Notes under the pieces: model-generated
Told to the model about the DNA's origin: nothing
Database searches by the model: none
What the model saw: the letters and a program-made list of their open reading frames with translations, nothing else
Shown: positions 1 to 9,139 of the stretch, one piece after another
Position numbering within the stretch: position 1 is the first letter of the stretch
Layout of the letters: each line of letters opens with the position of its first letter
Position numbers and translations under genes: made by a program
Source: Palsa-504 sp963800415
GTDB taxonomy: Bacteria > Actinomycetota > Actinomycetes > Streptosporangiales > Streptosporangiaceae
Assembly (NCBI GenBank): GCA_963800415.1
Contig: CAWDBS010000043.1
Coordinates: 62,001 to 126,000, forward strand
DNA length: 64,000 nt
Direction: 5' to 3'

Positions 1-102
1 GACGTCGTCGCCAAGGTCTCCCGCGGCCTCGGCGAAGCCATGGTCGGCATCAACCTGGAGACCCTGCCCCCGGACCAGCACTACGCCGCCCGCGGCTGGT
101 AG
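1..102 (+). CDS. pdxS: Pyridoxal 5'-phosphate synthase subunit PdxS, 3' end
   Basis: The first 33 codons in frame 1 end in a stop at 100–102 and match the C-terminal tail of PdxS (SRGLGEAMVGIN, ending in RGW). PdxS is the synthase subunit that makes PLP from ribose 5-phosphate, glyceraldehyde 3-phosphate and ammonia. Only the tail lies in the window. Its glutaminase partner pdxT follows 164 bp downstream on the same strand, the usual pairing. The identification rests on the tail motif plus this neighbour. Confidence 0.85.
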   Translation, partial: DVVAKVSRGLGEAMVGINLETLPPDQHYAARGW

Positions 103-266
103 CCGCGAGCCGCCGGGCCATCAGGACATCCCGGGAAGACAGGCCGCTGCCTCGGCGTTTTAATCGTGTCGACCCCTTGCTAGCGCTGCGCCGCCCCAGG
201 GCGGCGCCGCCTCGGCTTGCGCCGCGCCAGACACCGCGCGAGACATGTCCAGACAGGGAGGAATTG

Positions 267-878
267 ATGACGCCGCCCGCAGGACCGGTCATCGGTGTGC
301 TCGCCCTGCAGGGCGACGTCCCCGAGCACCTGCGCGCGCTCGAGGCCGCCGGCGCACGACCCACGCCGGTGCGCCGCCCGGAGGAACTCCACCAGATCGA
401 CGGCCTGGTCGTCCCCGGCGGCGAGTCGACCACGCTGTGGCGGCTGTCCGTCGCCTTCGACATGCTCGAGCCGCTGCGCAAGCTCGTCGCTTCCGGCCTG
501 CCCGCGTTCGGGTCCTGCGCCGGGATGATCATGCTGGCGGACCGGCTGACCGACGGAGCCGAAGGCCAGCAGACCTATGGCGGCATCGACATGACCGTCC
601 GCCGGAACGCGTTTGGCCGCCAGGTCGACTCGTTCGAGCGCGACATCACCCTGACGGGGCTCGACGACAGCACAGATCCGCTCCGCGCCGTCTTCATCAG
701 AGCGCCCTGGGTGGAGCAGATCGGCCCGGGCGTCAGCATTCTGGGAACCGACCAGGGCACGGGTAGGATCGTCGCCGTCCGGCAAGGGCCACTGCTGGCC
801 ACGGCCTTCCATCCGGAGCTAACCCCGGACCAGCGCATTCATCAGCTATTCGTAGACATTGTGAAGGACAACACATGA
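267..878 (+). CDS. pdxT: Glutaminase subunit of PLP synthase, PdxT
   Basis: This 203-aa class I glutamine amidotransferase supplies ammonia to PdxS for vitamin B6 synthesis. The triad is visible as Cys84 in GSCAGM and His182/Glu184 in FHPEL, with the oxyanion-region motif PGGEST near residue 50. The reading frame is open further upstream (to 177), but the ATG at 267 is preceded by a good ribosome binding site (GGGAGGA at about 256–262) and gives the family's normal length and N-terminus (IGVLALQGD). It overlaps yebC by four bases (ATGA), so the two are probably translationally coupled. Confidence 0.95.
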   Translation: MTPPAGPVIGVLALQGDVPEHLRALEAAGARPTPVRRPEELHQIDGLVVPGGESTTLWRLSVAFDMLEPLRKLVASGLPAFGSCAGMIMLADRLTDGAEGQQTYGGIDMTVRRNAFGRQVDSFERDITLTGLDDSTDPLRAVFIRAPWVEQIGPGVSILGTDQGTGRIVAVRQGPLLATAFHPELTPDQRIHQLFVDIVKDNT

Positions 879-1624
879 GCGGCCACTCCAAGTGGGCCAC
901 CACCAAGCACAAGAAGGCGGTGGTCGACGCTAAGCGCGGCAAGCTATTCGCCAAGCTGATCAAGAACGTCGAGGTCGCTGCGCGTACCGGCGGGGGCGAT
1001 CCGGCGGGCAACCCGACGCTGTACGATGCGATCCAGAAAGCCAAGAAGAGCTCGGTCCCGAACGACAACATCGACCGGGCCGTGCGCCGCGGCAGCGGCG
1101 CCGAGGCCGGCGGCGCCCAGTACGAGAACATCACCTACGAGGGCTACGGCCCCGGCGGCGTCGCGGTCCTGGTGCAGTGCCTGACCGACAACAGGAACCG
1201 GGCCGCCTCGGACGTGCGCACCGCGTTCAGCCGTAACGGCGGCTCGATGGCGGACCCGGGTTCGGTGTCCTACCTGTTCCACCGCAAGGGCGTGATCGTG
1301 GTGGAGAAGAACGGCGTCACCGAGGACGACGTGCTGACCGCGGTGCTCGACGCGGGCGCCGAGGAAGTCAACGACCTCGGTGAGTCCTTCGAGGTGGTAT
1401 CCGAGCCGACGGACCTGGTGACGGCGCGCAAGGCGCTGCAGGACGCCGGGATCGACTACGACTCCGCGGACACGGCGTTCCTGCCCACCGTCGAGGTGGA
1501 CCTGGGCGAGGAGCAGGCGCGGCGGGTGTTCCGGCTGATCGAGGCGCTCGAGGACTCCGACGACGTGCAGGACGTATACGCCAACTACTCGGTCGCCGAC
1601 GACATCATGGAGAAGCTCGGCTGA
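875..1624 (+). CDS. yebC: YebC/PmpR family regulatory or translation factor
   Basis: This 249-aa member of the YebC/TACO1 family starts with the family signature MSGHSKWATTKHKK. Family members were first described as DNA-binding regulators; some are now linked to translation through difficult peptide stretches such as polyproline, so the role here is assigned only at family level. Length and the three-domain pattern, with an acidic C-terminal part, are normal. The start overlaps the pdxT stop, and position between pdxT and ruvC is the standard actinobacterial order. Confidence 0.93.
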   Translation: MSGHSKWATTKHKKAVVDAKRGKLFAKLIKNVEVAARTGGGDPAGNPTLYDAIQKAKKSSVPNDNIDRAVRRGSGAEAGGAQYENITYEGYGPGGVAVLVQCLTDNRNRAASDVRTAFSRNGGSMADPGSVSYLFHRKGVIVVEKNGVTEDDVLTAVLDAGAEEVNDLGESFEVVSEPTDLVTARKALQDAGIDYDSADTAFLPTVEVDLGEEQARRVFRLIEALEDSDDVQDVYANYSVADDIMEKLG

Positions 1625-1632
1625 CCGCTGAC

Positions 1633-2853
1633 GTGATCATCCGTCCGCTCACCCCCGACGCCGGCTGGGACGAATACGTCGACCTGACCATGCGGTCCTT
1701 CGGGCCGTCCGGCGAGGCGATGATCCAGCCGGTGATCGAGCCCATCGTGGCCGCCGGCCGGTGCCTGGGGGCCTTCGACGGCGACCGGCTCGTCGGCACC
1801 GCGCTGTACCACGACATGCGCCAGTGGTGGCACGGGCGGGCCGTCCCGATGGCCGGGGTCGCGGGCGTCAAGGTCGCGCCCGAGTACCGCGGCCAGGGCG
1901 TCGGCCGCGCTCTGATGACCGCGCTCGCCGGGCTCATGACCGAACGCGGCTACCCGCTGTCGGTCCTGTATCCGGCGACGATGACGATCTACCGGTCGCT
2001 CGGCTGGGAAATCGCCGGGCACCGGCACGAGGTGGTGCTGCCCAGCCGGGCGCTGTCCGCGATGGCCCGGCCGGACGCGAAAGCCGCCGCCGGCATCAGG
2101 CGCCCGGGCCCAGCCGACGCCGCCGAGGTGCTCGAGGTCCTCGGCCGCGTCCACGCCGGCGCCCGCGACTGCGGACCGATCACCTGGGACGAGCCCACCA
2201 TGCGCCGCTACCTGACCCGCCCCGGCTGGTACGCCGACAAGGACCGCTACGCCTACCTGGCCCAGGACGGGTTCCTCGGCTACCGCTGGCACCGTGGCCA
2301 CGAGGAGATCTTCGTCGAGCGGGTGGTGGCGGCCTCGGCCGGGACCACCCGGGCGCTGTGGGCGGTGGCCGCCTCCAACTCCTCGGTGGCCGAGACGGTG
2401 CGCGCGCAGGTCGGGCCGTCCGATCCGCTCTGGTGGATGCTGCGCGAACAGGACGCGAACATCGCCGAGCGGGAGAGCTGGATGCTCCGCCTGCTCGACG
2501 CCCCCGCCGCCATCGCGGCCCGCGGATTCCCCGCCACGGACCTCGCCGTACCATTGCATATCACCGATGACCTGCGGCCGGCCAACTCGGGCCGGTGGCA
2601 GCTGACCGTCCGGGCTGGCACCGGCTGTCTTTCCCGGCGCCGAACGGACCCCGGTGCTTCGTCCCCCGCCGCCGCGTGCCCTGCCGGGCAGGCGGCACTG
2701 TCGCTGGACGCCCGTGGCCTGGCCGCGCTGTACGCGGGGACGCCGGTCGCCACCTTGCGCCGGGCGGGCCTGGCCGACGGCGGCAGCCCGGACGCCGACG
2801 CCGCCCTGGATGGCGCGTTCGCCGCCACCCCGTACATGCTGGACGGCTTCTGA
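1633..2853 (+). CDS. Eis-like GNAT N-acetyltransferase
   Basis: This 406-aa protein has an N-terminal GNAT domain, a second GNAT-like domain and a C-terminal sterol-carrier-like domain, the Eis architecture. The acetyl-CoA loop is VAPEYRGQGVGR (about residues 81–92). Tyr120 in LYPATMTIYRSLGW corresponds to the general acid of mycobacterial Eis. The protein ends in Phe, as in Eis, where the C-terminal carboxylate is the base. Eis enzymes acetylate amines, including aminoglycosides at several positions; the natural substrate here is unknown. The start is GTG, nine bases after yebC. Family confidence is high, substrate confidence low. Confidence 0.88.
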   Translation: MIIRPLTPDAGWDEYVDLTMRSFGPSGEAMIQPVIEPIVAAGRCLGAFDGDRLVGTALYHDMRQWWHGRAVPMAGVAGVKVAPEYRGQGVGRALMTALAGLMTERGYPLSVLYPATMTIYRSLGWEIAGHRHEVVLPSRALSAMARPDAKAAAGIRRPGPADAAEVLEVLGRVHAGARDCGPITWDEPTMRRYLTRPGWYADKDRYAYLAQDGFLGYRWHRGHEEIFVERVVAASAGTTRALWAVAASNSSVAETVRAQVGPSDPLWWMLREQDANIAERESWMLRLLDAPAAIAARGFPATDLAVPLHITDDLRPANSGRWQLTVRAGTGCLSRRRTDPGASSPAAACPAGQAALSLDARGLAALYAGTPVATLRRAGLADGGSPDADAALDGAFAATPYMLDGF

Positions 2854-2953
2854 CCCGCCGTTGATCGGGTGACCGGCCTGGCCGTTGTACGCCGGAACCC
2901 CGACACGCCGCGGGCGTTACGCGCCACACCGGCCGCCGGGCGGTAGGTTCAAG

Positions 2954-2969
2954 GCGAACAGATGTTCGC
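2954..2969. promoter_or_regulatory. LexA/SOS box upstream of ruvCAB
   Basis: The palindrome CGAAC-AGAT-GTTCG (2955–2968, extended by one G/C pair on each side) matches the Gram-positive and mycobacterial SOS box CGAAC-N4-GTTCG perfectly. It lies 22 bases before the chosen ruvC start, so ruvCAB is probably repressed by LexA and induced by DNA damage. The ATG of the longer ruvC reading frame (2962) falls inside this operator, which argues against that start. Confidence 0.85.
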
Positions 2970-2991
2970 GGACCAAGACGGAGAGCGCCTG

Positions 2992-3543
2992 GTGGGCTTG
3001 TCATACGCACGGCACCCGCTCCGGGTGCTGGGGGTCGACCCCGGGCTGACCAGGTGCGGCATCGGGGTGGTCGAGGGCGCGCCGGGACGGGCGCTGACGA
3101 TGATCAGGGTCGGGGTCATCAGGACGTCGGCCGACGAGGACATCGCGGCGCGTCTGCTCGCGATCGAGACCGGGATCGAGGCCTGGCTGGACGCCTGCCG
3201 GCCCGACGTGGTGGCCGTGGAGCGGGTGTTCAGCCAGCAGAACGTGCGCACGGTGATGGGCACCGCCCAAGCCGGCGCGGTCGCGATCGTCAGCGCGGCG
3301 CGCCGCGGGCTGCCGGTGGCGCTGCACACGCCCAGCGAGGTCAAGGCGGCCGTGACAGGTAACGGCCGGGCGGACAAGGACCAGGTCACGGCGATGGTGA
3401 CCCGGCTGCTGCGGGTCACCGACCCGCCGCGCCCGGCCGACGCCGCCGACGCACTGGCGCTGGCGATCTGTCATATCTGGCGCGGCGGCGGCGCGGGGCT
3501 GCGGCTGGCCGCCCTAGCTGGCCGAGAGGGGAAACCGTCATGA
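2992..3543 (+). CDS. ruvC: Holliday junction endodeoxyribonuclease RuvC
   Basis: RuvC (183 aa from this start) cuts Holliday junctions during recombinational repair, working with RuvAB. The metal-binding acidic residues are visible: Asp16 in VLGVDPGLTRCG, Glu77 in AVERVF, and Asp150/Asp153 in ADAADALALA. The frame is open to an ATG at 2962, but the GTG at 2992 has a GGAGAG Shine-Dalgarno six bases upstream and lies after the LexA box. The stop overlaps the ruvA start (ATGA), so ruvC, ruvA and ruvB form one operon. Confidence 0.96.
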   Translation: MGLSYARHPLRVLGVDPGLTRCGIGVVEGAPGRALTMIRVGVIRTSADEDIAARLLAIETGIEAWLDACRPDVVAVERVFSQQNVRTVMGTAQAGAVAIVSAARRGLPVALHTPSEVKAAVTGNGRADKDQVTAMVTRLLRVTDPPRPADAADALALAICHIWRGGGAGLRLAALAGREGKPS

Positions 3544-4160
3544 TCGCTCATCTGCGCGGCACGGTGGCCGGCGTGGCGCCGGACGGTGCCGTCATCGAGG
3601 TCGGCGGGGTCGGGATGCGCGTGCAGTGCACCCCGGGCACGCTGGCCACGCTCAGACCGGGGGAGCCCGCGCAGGTGGCCACCTCGCTGGTGGTCAGGGA
3701 GGACTCGCTTACCTTGTACGGCTTCTGCTCCGACGATGAGCGGAACGTCTTCGAGCTGCTGCAGACGGCCAGCGGCGTGGGGCCGAGGCTGGCGCTGGCC
3801 ATGCTGGCCGTGCACGCGCCCGACGCGCTGCGCCGGGCCGTCTCGACCGAGGACCTCGGCGCGCTGACCATGGTTCCCGGTATCGGCAGAAAGGGGGCGC
3901 AGCGGATCGTGCTGGAGATGAAAGACAGGCTGGGGCCGCCAGGCGACAGCGGCGACGTGCCCCTCCGGGCGGCGCAGCGGGCCCCCTCGTGGCGGGACCA
4001 GGTGCAGTCCGGCCTGGTGAACCTGGGCTGGCCGGCCAGGGACGCCGACCAGGCCATCGCGGCGCTCGAGGACGAGGGCTTGATCGGCGGGGCCAACGGC
4101 GACGGGGTGGACGTGGCCACGGCGCTGCGGGCCGCCCTGCGCAAGCTGAGTAAGCAGTAG
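3540..4160 (+). CDS. ruvA: Holliday junction branch-migration subunit RuvA
   Basis: This 206-aa protein binds the four-way junction and loads the RuvB motor. It has the N-terminal OB-fold (MIAHLRGTVAGV), the tandem helix-hairpin-helix region (TASGVGPRLALAMLA, then VPGIGRKGAQRIVLEMKDRL) and the flexible C-terminal RuvB-contacting domain. Length is normal. ruvB starts two or five bases after its stop, so co-transcription from the SOS-controlled promoter is likely. Confidence 0.96.
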   Translation: MIAHLRGTVAGVAPDGAVIEVGGVGMRVQCTPGTLATLRPGEPAQVATSLVVREDSLTLYGFCSDDERNVFELLQTASGVGPRLALAMLAVHAPDALRRAVSTEDLGALTMVPGIGRKGAQRIVLEMKDRLGPPGDSGDVPLRAAQRAPSWRDQVQSGLVNLGWPARDADQAIAALEDEGLIGGANGDGVDVATALRAALRKLSKQ

Positions 4161-4162
4161 CG

Positions 4163-5275
4163 GTGATGACCGAGGACGAGACCCTCCGCCGGGCCGAGGA
4201 AGCCGAGCTCGCCGCACGCCGGGCCCGGCCGGGCGACGAGCGCGAAGGGGTCGAAGGGTTGGTGTCCTCGCTGGCCGACGCCGACGAGCGGGTCATCGAG
4301 AGCGCCCTGCGGCCCAAGCGGCTCACCGAGTTCGTCGGGCAGGCGCGGGTGCGGGAGCAGCTATCGCTGATCCTGACCAGCGCCCTGCGGCGCGGACGGC
4401 CGCCGGACCACGTGCTGCTGGCCGGGCCGCCCGGGCTGGGCAAGACCACGATCGCGATGATCGTCTCCGCGGAGCTCGGCGCACCGATGCGCATCACCAG
4501 CGGCCCGGCCATCGAGCGGTCCGGCGACCTGGCGGCGGTGCTGTCCACGCTCAGCGAGGGCGAGGTGGTCTTCATCGATGAGATCCACCGCCTGGCCCGG
4601 CCCGCCGAGGAGATGCTGTACCTGGCGATGGAGGACTTCCGCGTCGACGTGGTGATCGGCAAGGGCCCGGGCGCGACCGCGATCCCGCTGGACATCGCGC
4701 CGTTCACGCTGGTCGGGGCGACCACCCGAGCCGGGCTCCTGCCGGCTCCGCTGCGGGACAGGTTCGGCTTCACCGCGCACCTGGACTTCTACCAGCCGGA
4801 CGAGCTCGAGGTCATCATCCGCCGGTCCGCCGGGCTACTCGGGGTGACGCTCACCGACGAGGGCGCGGCCGAGCTCTCCACCCGGTCGCGCGGGACGCCG
4901 CGGATCGCGAACCGGCTGCTGCGCCGGGTGCGCGACTACGCCGAGGTCCGCGCCGACGGCGTGGTCACCGCCACTATCGCCCGGACCGCGCTCGAGCTCT
5001 ATGAAGTGGACGAGCACGGCCTGGACCGGCTCGACCGCGGCGTGCTCGAGGCGGTGGTCCGCCGGTTCGGCGGCGGCCCGGTCGGCCTGTCCACGCTGGC
5101 AGTGTCCCTGGGGGAGGAGGCGGAGACCGTCGAGGTGGTGGCCGAGCCCTTCCTGGTCCGGCGCGGTCTGCTGGCGCGGACTCCGCGCGGCCGGGTGGCC
5201 ACAGCCGCGGGCTGGGCGCATCTGGGACTTGAGCCTCCCCCGTCACTAGCCGAACCACCCAGCCTGTTTGACTGA
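4163..5275 (+). CDS. ruvB: Holliday junction branch-migration ATPase RuvB
   Basis: RuvB is the AAA+ hexameric motor of branch migration. The 370-aa product has Walker A GPPGLGKT (about 88–95), Walker B VVFIDEIHRL (about 135–144), sensor-type GATTRAG and a C-terminal winged helix (FGGGPVGLSTLAVSLGE). A GTG at 4163 and an ATG at 4166 are adjacent starts that cannot be separated. It ends the ruvCAB operon; 170 bp follow before yajC, long enough for a new promoter. Confidence 0.96.
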   Translation: MMTEDETLRRAEEAELAARRARPGDEREGVEGLVSSLADADERVIESALRPKRLTEFVGQARVREQLSLILTSALRRGRPPDHVLLAGPPGLGKTTIAMIVSAELGAPMRITSGPAIERSGDLAAVLSTLSEGEVVFIDEIHRLARPAEEMLYLAMEDFRVDVVIGKGPGATAIPLDIAPFTLVGATTRAGLLPAPLRDRFGFTAHLDFYQPDELEVIIRRSAGLLGVTLTDEGAAELSTRSRGTPRIANRLLRRVRDYAEVRADGVVTATIARTALELYEVDEHGLDRLDRGVLEAVVRRFGGGPVGLSTLAVSLGEEAETVEVVAEPFLVRRGLLARTPRGRVATAAGWAHLGLEPPPSLAEPPSLFD

Positions 5276-5445
5276 GCCCTGTTTGACCGAGGGCCGACCC
5301 GAACAAGATCGCGCCGAGGTCACGATCACTGATAAAAAATCGTAGCCTGGTTGGTGCGCGGTCAAAGCGCAGCTAAACTTCGGCAGTTGGTCGTTGGCCC
5401 CGCCGCGACCACGCACGCAGAACCAACTGGAAGGATGCCCCGGTC

Positions 5446-5919
5446 ATGGGGATTATCGCAGCCGCGGATGCGGCAACCAAGTCATCAGGCAGCGCGCTGA
5501 CGTTCCCGATCCTGATCGTGCTGGTCTTCGTCGGCTTCTACTTCCTGATGATCCGGCCGCAGCGGCGCCGCCAGCAGCAGGTCGCGCAGCAGCAGAGGAC
5601 CGTCAGCCCCGGCGCCCGGGTCCGCACCACGGCCGGCATGTACGCGACGGTGATCGAGGTGGACGGCGACGATGTCGTGCTCGAGGTCGCCCCCGGCGTG
5701 GAAGTCCGCTACCTGAAGCGCGCCATCATGGAGGTCATCGACCCCGGCGAGGAGGCCGAGACCTTCGAGGACGGCGACCCCGCCGCCTTCAACGACGACG
5801 CCCACGACGAGGAGACGTCAGGAACCCACGAGGACTCCGACAGCGTTAAGTCAGCTGAAGACGGTCTCGCGGATTCTCACGACGATCTGGCCAAGTCCGA
5901 CAAGGGCAACCTGCACTGA
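5446..5919 (+). CDS. yajC: Preprotein translocase accessory subunit YajC
   Basis: This 157-aa single-pass membrane protein associates with SecDF. A hydrophobic segment at about residues 18–37 (ALTFPILIVLVFVGFYFLMI) is followed by the family hallmark RPQRRRQQQ and a YajC cytoplasmic domain (GARVRTTAGMYATVIEV). The acidic C-terminal tail of about 50 residues is longer than in short YajC proteins. A GGAAGGA element lies upstream of the ATG. It precedes secD and secF in the normal order. Confidence 0.95.
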   Translation: MGIIAAADAATKSSGSALTFPILIVLVFVGFYFLMIRPQRRRQQQVAQQQRTVSPGARVRTTAGMYATVIEVDGDDVVLEVAPGVEVRYLKRAIMEVIDPGEEAETFEDGDPAAFNDDAHDEETSGTHEDSDSVKSAEDGLADSHDDLAKSDKGNLH

Positions 5920-5993
5920 GCCGCCAGCTGGCGTGAGGGTTCACGGGTAACGGCCGATCTAGGACAGACGGCTGATCTAAGACAGGCGGAGAA

Positions 5994-7889
5994 GTGGCAG
6001 CCCCATCAAGAACCGTCCCGCATCCGGGACGGGCGCTCGTGCTTTTGCTCGTGCTTATCCTGGCCATGTTGCTGGGCATAATCGGGGGAAAGCTGTTCAG
6101 CCCGTCCCAGTGGCAGCATCAGTTCAAGGTCGGACTCGGCCTTGACCTGTCCAGCGGGACCCAGGTGACCCTGCAGGCCCAGACCCTGACCGGGAAAGCC
6201 CCGTCCAGTGCTGAGATGAACGCGGCGGTCAGCGTCATCGAGTCGCGGGTCAACGGTACCGGCAACTCCGGTGCCCAGGTCAAGCCACAGGGCTCCAACC
6301 TGCTCGTCGTAACGGTCCCCGGCAAGGGGTCGCAGCAGACGATCCAGCTGGTGAGCTCGACCGCCCTGCTCATGTTCCGCCAGGTGCTGCTCTACCAGCC
6401 CTACGGCGCGGCCAGCACGCCGACTCCCGCGGCGAGCGCCAGTCCCTCCGCCAGCGCGAGTCCCCCGGCCAGCGCGACCCCGTCCTCCTCGGCCAAGGCG
6501 AGCCCCACCGCCAGCGCCACCAGCTCGGCGAAGACCTCCGCCAAGATCGTCCCGGCGGCCAGCGCCTCGCCGACCGCATCCGCGAGCGCCACGGCCACCG
6601 CGTCGCCGAGCGGTTCCGCCAGTGCCAGCCCCAGCGCCACCCCGAGCACGCCTGCGAGCAGCACCACGTTCGGGAACCCGAGCCTGGTCCACAAGGACGT
6701 GCTCGCGCTCTTCAACAAGCTGGTCTGCAAGCCGGGTGACACGCAGGCCTGGAAGTCGCAGGTCGGCTACGACAAGACAACCCCCTACAACAACCCGGAC
6801 GTGCAGGTGGTGGCGTGCGGCAACAACGGCGGGCAGTGGGGCAAGTACGCGCTCGACGTGGCCAAGGTGCAGGGTACGTGGGTCACCGCGGCCACCGCGG
6901 GCCTGTCCACCACCTCCAACCAGTGGCAGGTCAACCTGACACTGAACGGCCAGGGCGCCGCGGCCTTCAGCACGCTCACCTCGCACCTGTACAGCACCTA
7001 CTTCTCGGCCGGGCAGGCCGGCGACCAGAACTCCGCCATCCTGGACCAGGTGGCGATCGCCCTGGACGGCAACGTCGTGACGGCGCCGGAGATCCAGGGC
7101 GCGATCCCCGGCGGGAACGCCCAGATCACCGGCAGTTTCACCCAGGCTCAGGCCACCCAGCTGCAGGACGAGCTGAAGTACGGCTCGGTGCCGCTGGACC
7201 TGAAGATCCTCTACGTCAGCTCGGTCTCGGCGCAGGTAGGCAAGAACCAGCTGGACGCCGGCCTGGTCGCGGCCGCGATCGGGCTGCTCCTGGTGGTGCT
7301 GTACTCCTTCATCTACTACCGCGGCCTCGGCCTCGTGTCGGTCGCCAGCCTGGCTATCTCGGCCCTCATCACGTACCTCGCGGTCGTGCTGCTTTCCCTG
7401 TACCAGAACTTCACCCTGCAGCTCGCCGGGATCGCCGGCCTGATCGTGGCCATCGGCATCACCGCGGACTCGTTCGTCGTCTACTTCGAACGATTGCGGG
7501 ACGAGGTGCGCGAGGGTAAACAGCTGCGCCCGGCGGTCGAGGCCGGGTGGAAGCGCGCCAGGCGCACGATCCTGGTGTCCGATACCGTGTCATTCCTCGC
7601 CGCGGTGCTGCTGTACTACTTCGCCATCGGCGAGGTCAAGGGCTTCGCCTATACCCTCGGCCTGACCACGCTGATCGACGTCGTGGTGGTGTTCTTGTTC
7701 ACCAAGCCGATGGTGACGCTGCTGGCGAGGACGAAGTTCTTCGGCGACGGCCACCCGATGTCCGGCCTGGACCCGGCCCGGCTCGGCGCCAAGACGCCGT
7801 GGCGGTCATCGGTCCGCCGCAACCAGGTCAGGCGCCGGCCTGATTCCGTGACGCGCAGCACAGTGACCCGAAACACGGGGGGTTCATGA
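5994..7889 (+). CDS. secD: Protein translocase subunit SecD with a Ser/Ala/Pro-rich insert
   Basis: SecD uses the proton gradient to finish export through SecYEG. The 631-aa product has TM1 (about 14–33), the large extracytoplasmic P1 region with GLDLSSGTQV (about 48–57), and C-terminal transmembrane segments with the family motifs AIGITADSFVVYFERLRDE. An unusual low-complexity stretch of Ala, Ser, Pro and Thr fills residues about 139–225 (DNA 6408–6668), inside the extracytoplasmic domain. The GTG start follows a purine-rich GGCGGAG. The last four bases overlap secF. Confidence 0.95.
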   Translation: MAAPSRTVPHPGRALVLLLVLILAMLLGIIGGKLFSPSQWQHQFKVGLGLDLSSGTQVTLQAQTLTGKAPSSAEMNAAVSVIESRVNGTGNSGAQVKPQGSNLLVVTVPGKGSQQTIQLVSSTALLMFRQVLLYQPYGAASTPTPAASASPSASASPPASATPSSSAKASPTASATSSAKTSAKIVPAASASPTASASATATASPSGSASASPSATPSTPASSTTFGNPSLVHKDVLALFNKLVCKPGDTQAWKSQVGYDKTTPYNNPDVQVVACGNNGGQWGKYALDVAKVQGTWVTAATAGLSTTSNQWQVNLTLNGQGAAAFSTLTSHLYSTYFSAGQAGDQNSAILDQVAIALDGNVVTAPEIQGAIPGGNAQITGSFTQAQATQLQDELKYGSVPLDLKILYVSSVSAQVGKNQLDAGLVAAAIGLLLVVLYSFIYYRGLGLVSVASLAISALITYLAVVLLSLYQNFTLQLAGIAGLIVAIGITADSFVVYFERLRDEVREGKQLRPAVEAGWKRARRTILVSDTVSFLAAVLLYYFAIGEVKGFAYTLGLTTLIDVVVVFLFTKPMVTLLARTKFFGDGHPMSGLDPARLGAKTPWRSSVRRNQVRRRPDSVTRSTVTRNTGGS

Positions 7890-9136
7890 TGTCGGCCCTG
7901 GGCCAGATAGGCGGCCGGCTCTACCGCGGTGAGATATCGATCAATTTCGTCGGGCGGCAGCGCCTGTGGTACACCATCTCCGGGTTGATCCTGGTCGTCA
8001 GCATCGTGGCGGTGCTCGTCCGCGGCCTGGTCTTCAGCGTCGACTTCAAGGGCGGGGCGGTCTTCACGTTCCCCTCGTCGTCGACGTCGCTCAGCCAGGT
8101 GCAGAACGCCGTCCACGCCGGCGGCGTCAGCGGCGCGATCGTGCAGCAGACCAGCGGTCAGCAGAACGGCTGGCAGGTCCAGACCAAGGCGCTGACCGGC
8201 GCGCAGACCGACACGCTCGAGCAGACGCTGTCCAGCAAGCTCGGCGTGAACACCAACGACATCAGCGTCACCACCGTCGGCCCGAGCTGGGGCAGCCAGA
8301 TCTCCGGCAAGGCGCTGGAGGCGCTGATCGCCTTCCTGATCGTGATCGTGCTCTACCTGTCGATCGCCTTCGAGTGGAAGATGGCCATCGCGGCGTTCAT
8401 CGCGCTGTTGCACGACCTTGTGATCGCCACTGGCATCTACGCGCTGGCCGGTTTCCAGGTCAGTCCCGCGACGGTCATCGGGCTGCTGACCATCCTCGGC
8501 TACTCGCTGTACGACACCGTGGTGGTCTTCGACAAGGTGCGGGAGAACACGGCCGGCCTGCTCGGCGGCGCCCGGACCACCTACAGCGATGCGGCGAACC
8601 TGGCGCTGAACCAGACCCTGGTGAGATCGATCAACACCTCGCTGATCGCGCTGCTGCCTGTCTCCGCGATCCTGATCGTGGCGACCGCGCTGCTCGGCGC
8701 CAACAACGAACTCGAGGAACTCGCGCTCGTGCTGTTCGTCGGCATGCTGTCCGGCACTTACTCCTCGATCTTCATCGCGACCCCGGTGCTGGCCGATCTG
8801 AAGGAGCGCGAGCCGCGGTACCAGGCGCTGGCCAAGCGGGTGGCGGTGCGCGCCTCCGGCGGTCGCCCAGCGAAGCGGGCCGCGGCCAAGGCGGAGCCCG
8901 CCGCTCGCGCTCGGCCCGGCGCGCCCGCTCCGGAGTTCTCACCGGCGCGGCTCGCCGACGACGAGCCGGACGAAGACTTCGCCGACGAGGCTGCACCGCC
9001 CGCCGACGAGCTGACCGCGACCGCGTCCCGCACCGCCGGAACAGCAGGATCCGCCCGCCCGGGCCCGCGGCAGCAGCCGCGCCGCAGCGGCGGCTCGGCC
9101 CGGCATCGTCCAGCAGGCAAGAAGAAGCGGCGCTAG
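7886..9136 (+). CDS. secF: Protein translocase subunit SecF
   Basis: SecF (416 aa) pairs with SecD. It shows TM1 near residues 28–48, the P1 motif FSVDFKGGAVFTF, and five C-terminal membrane segments including LTILGYSLYDTVVVFDKVREN, the conserved SecF signature. After the last membrane segment a basic and acidic, Ala/Pro-rich cytoplasmic tail of about 100 residues ends in a lysine/arginine cluster, a common actinobacterial extension. The start overlaps secD (ATG within its last codon region), and apt begins four bases after the stop. Confidence 0.95.
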   Translation: MMSALGQIGGRLYRGEISINFVGRQRLWYTISGLILVVSIVAVLVRGLVFSVDFKGGAVFTFPSSSTSLSQVQNAVHAGGVSGAIVQQTSGQQNGWQVQTKALTGAQTDTLEQTLSSKLGVNTNDISVTTVGPSWGSQISGKALEALIAFLIVIVLYLSIAFEWKMAIAAFIALLHDLVIATGIYALAGFQVSPATVIGLLTILGYSLYDTVVVFDKVRENTAGLLGGARTTYSDAANLALNQTLVRSINTSLIALLPVSAILIVATALLGANNELEELALVLFVGMLSGTYSSIFIATPVLADLKEREPRYQALAKRVAVRASGGRPAKRAAAKAEPAARARPGAPAPEFSPARLADDEPDEDFADEAAPPADELTATASRTAGTAGSARPGPRQQPRRSGGSARHRPAGKKKRR

Positions 9137-9139
9137 CGG

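Noticed and set aside
1585..2559. Long minus-strand frame (324 codons) opposite the Eis-like gene
   Set aside because: It is an Arg/Gly/Pro/His-rich shadow of a well-supported gene in a GC-rich genome, with no family motif. The same reasoning removed the similar long frames at 9673–11043, 11188–11955, 15502–17421, 23294–24634 and 44135–45661.
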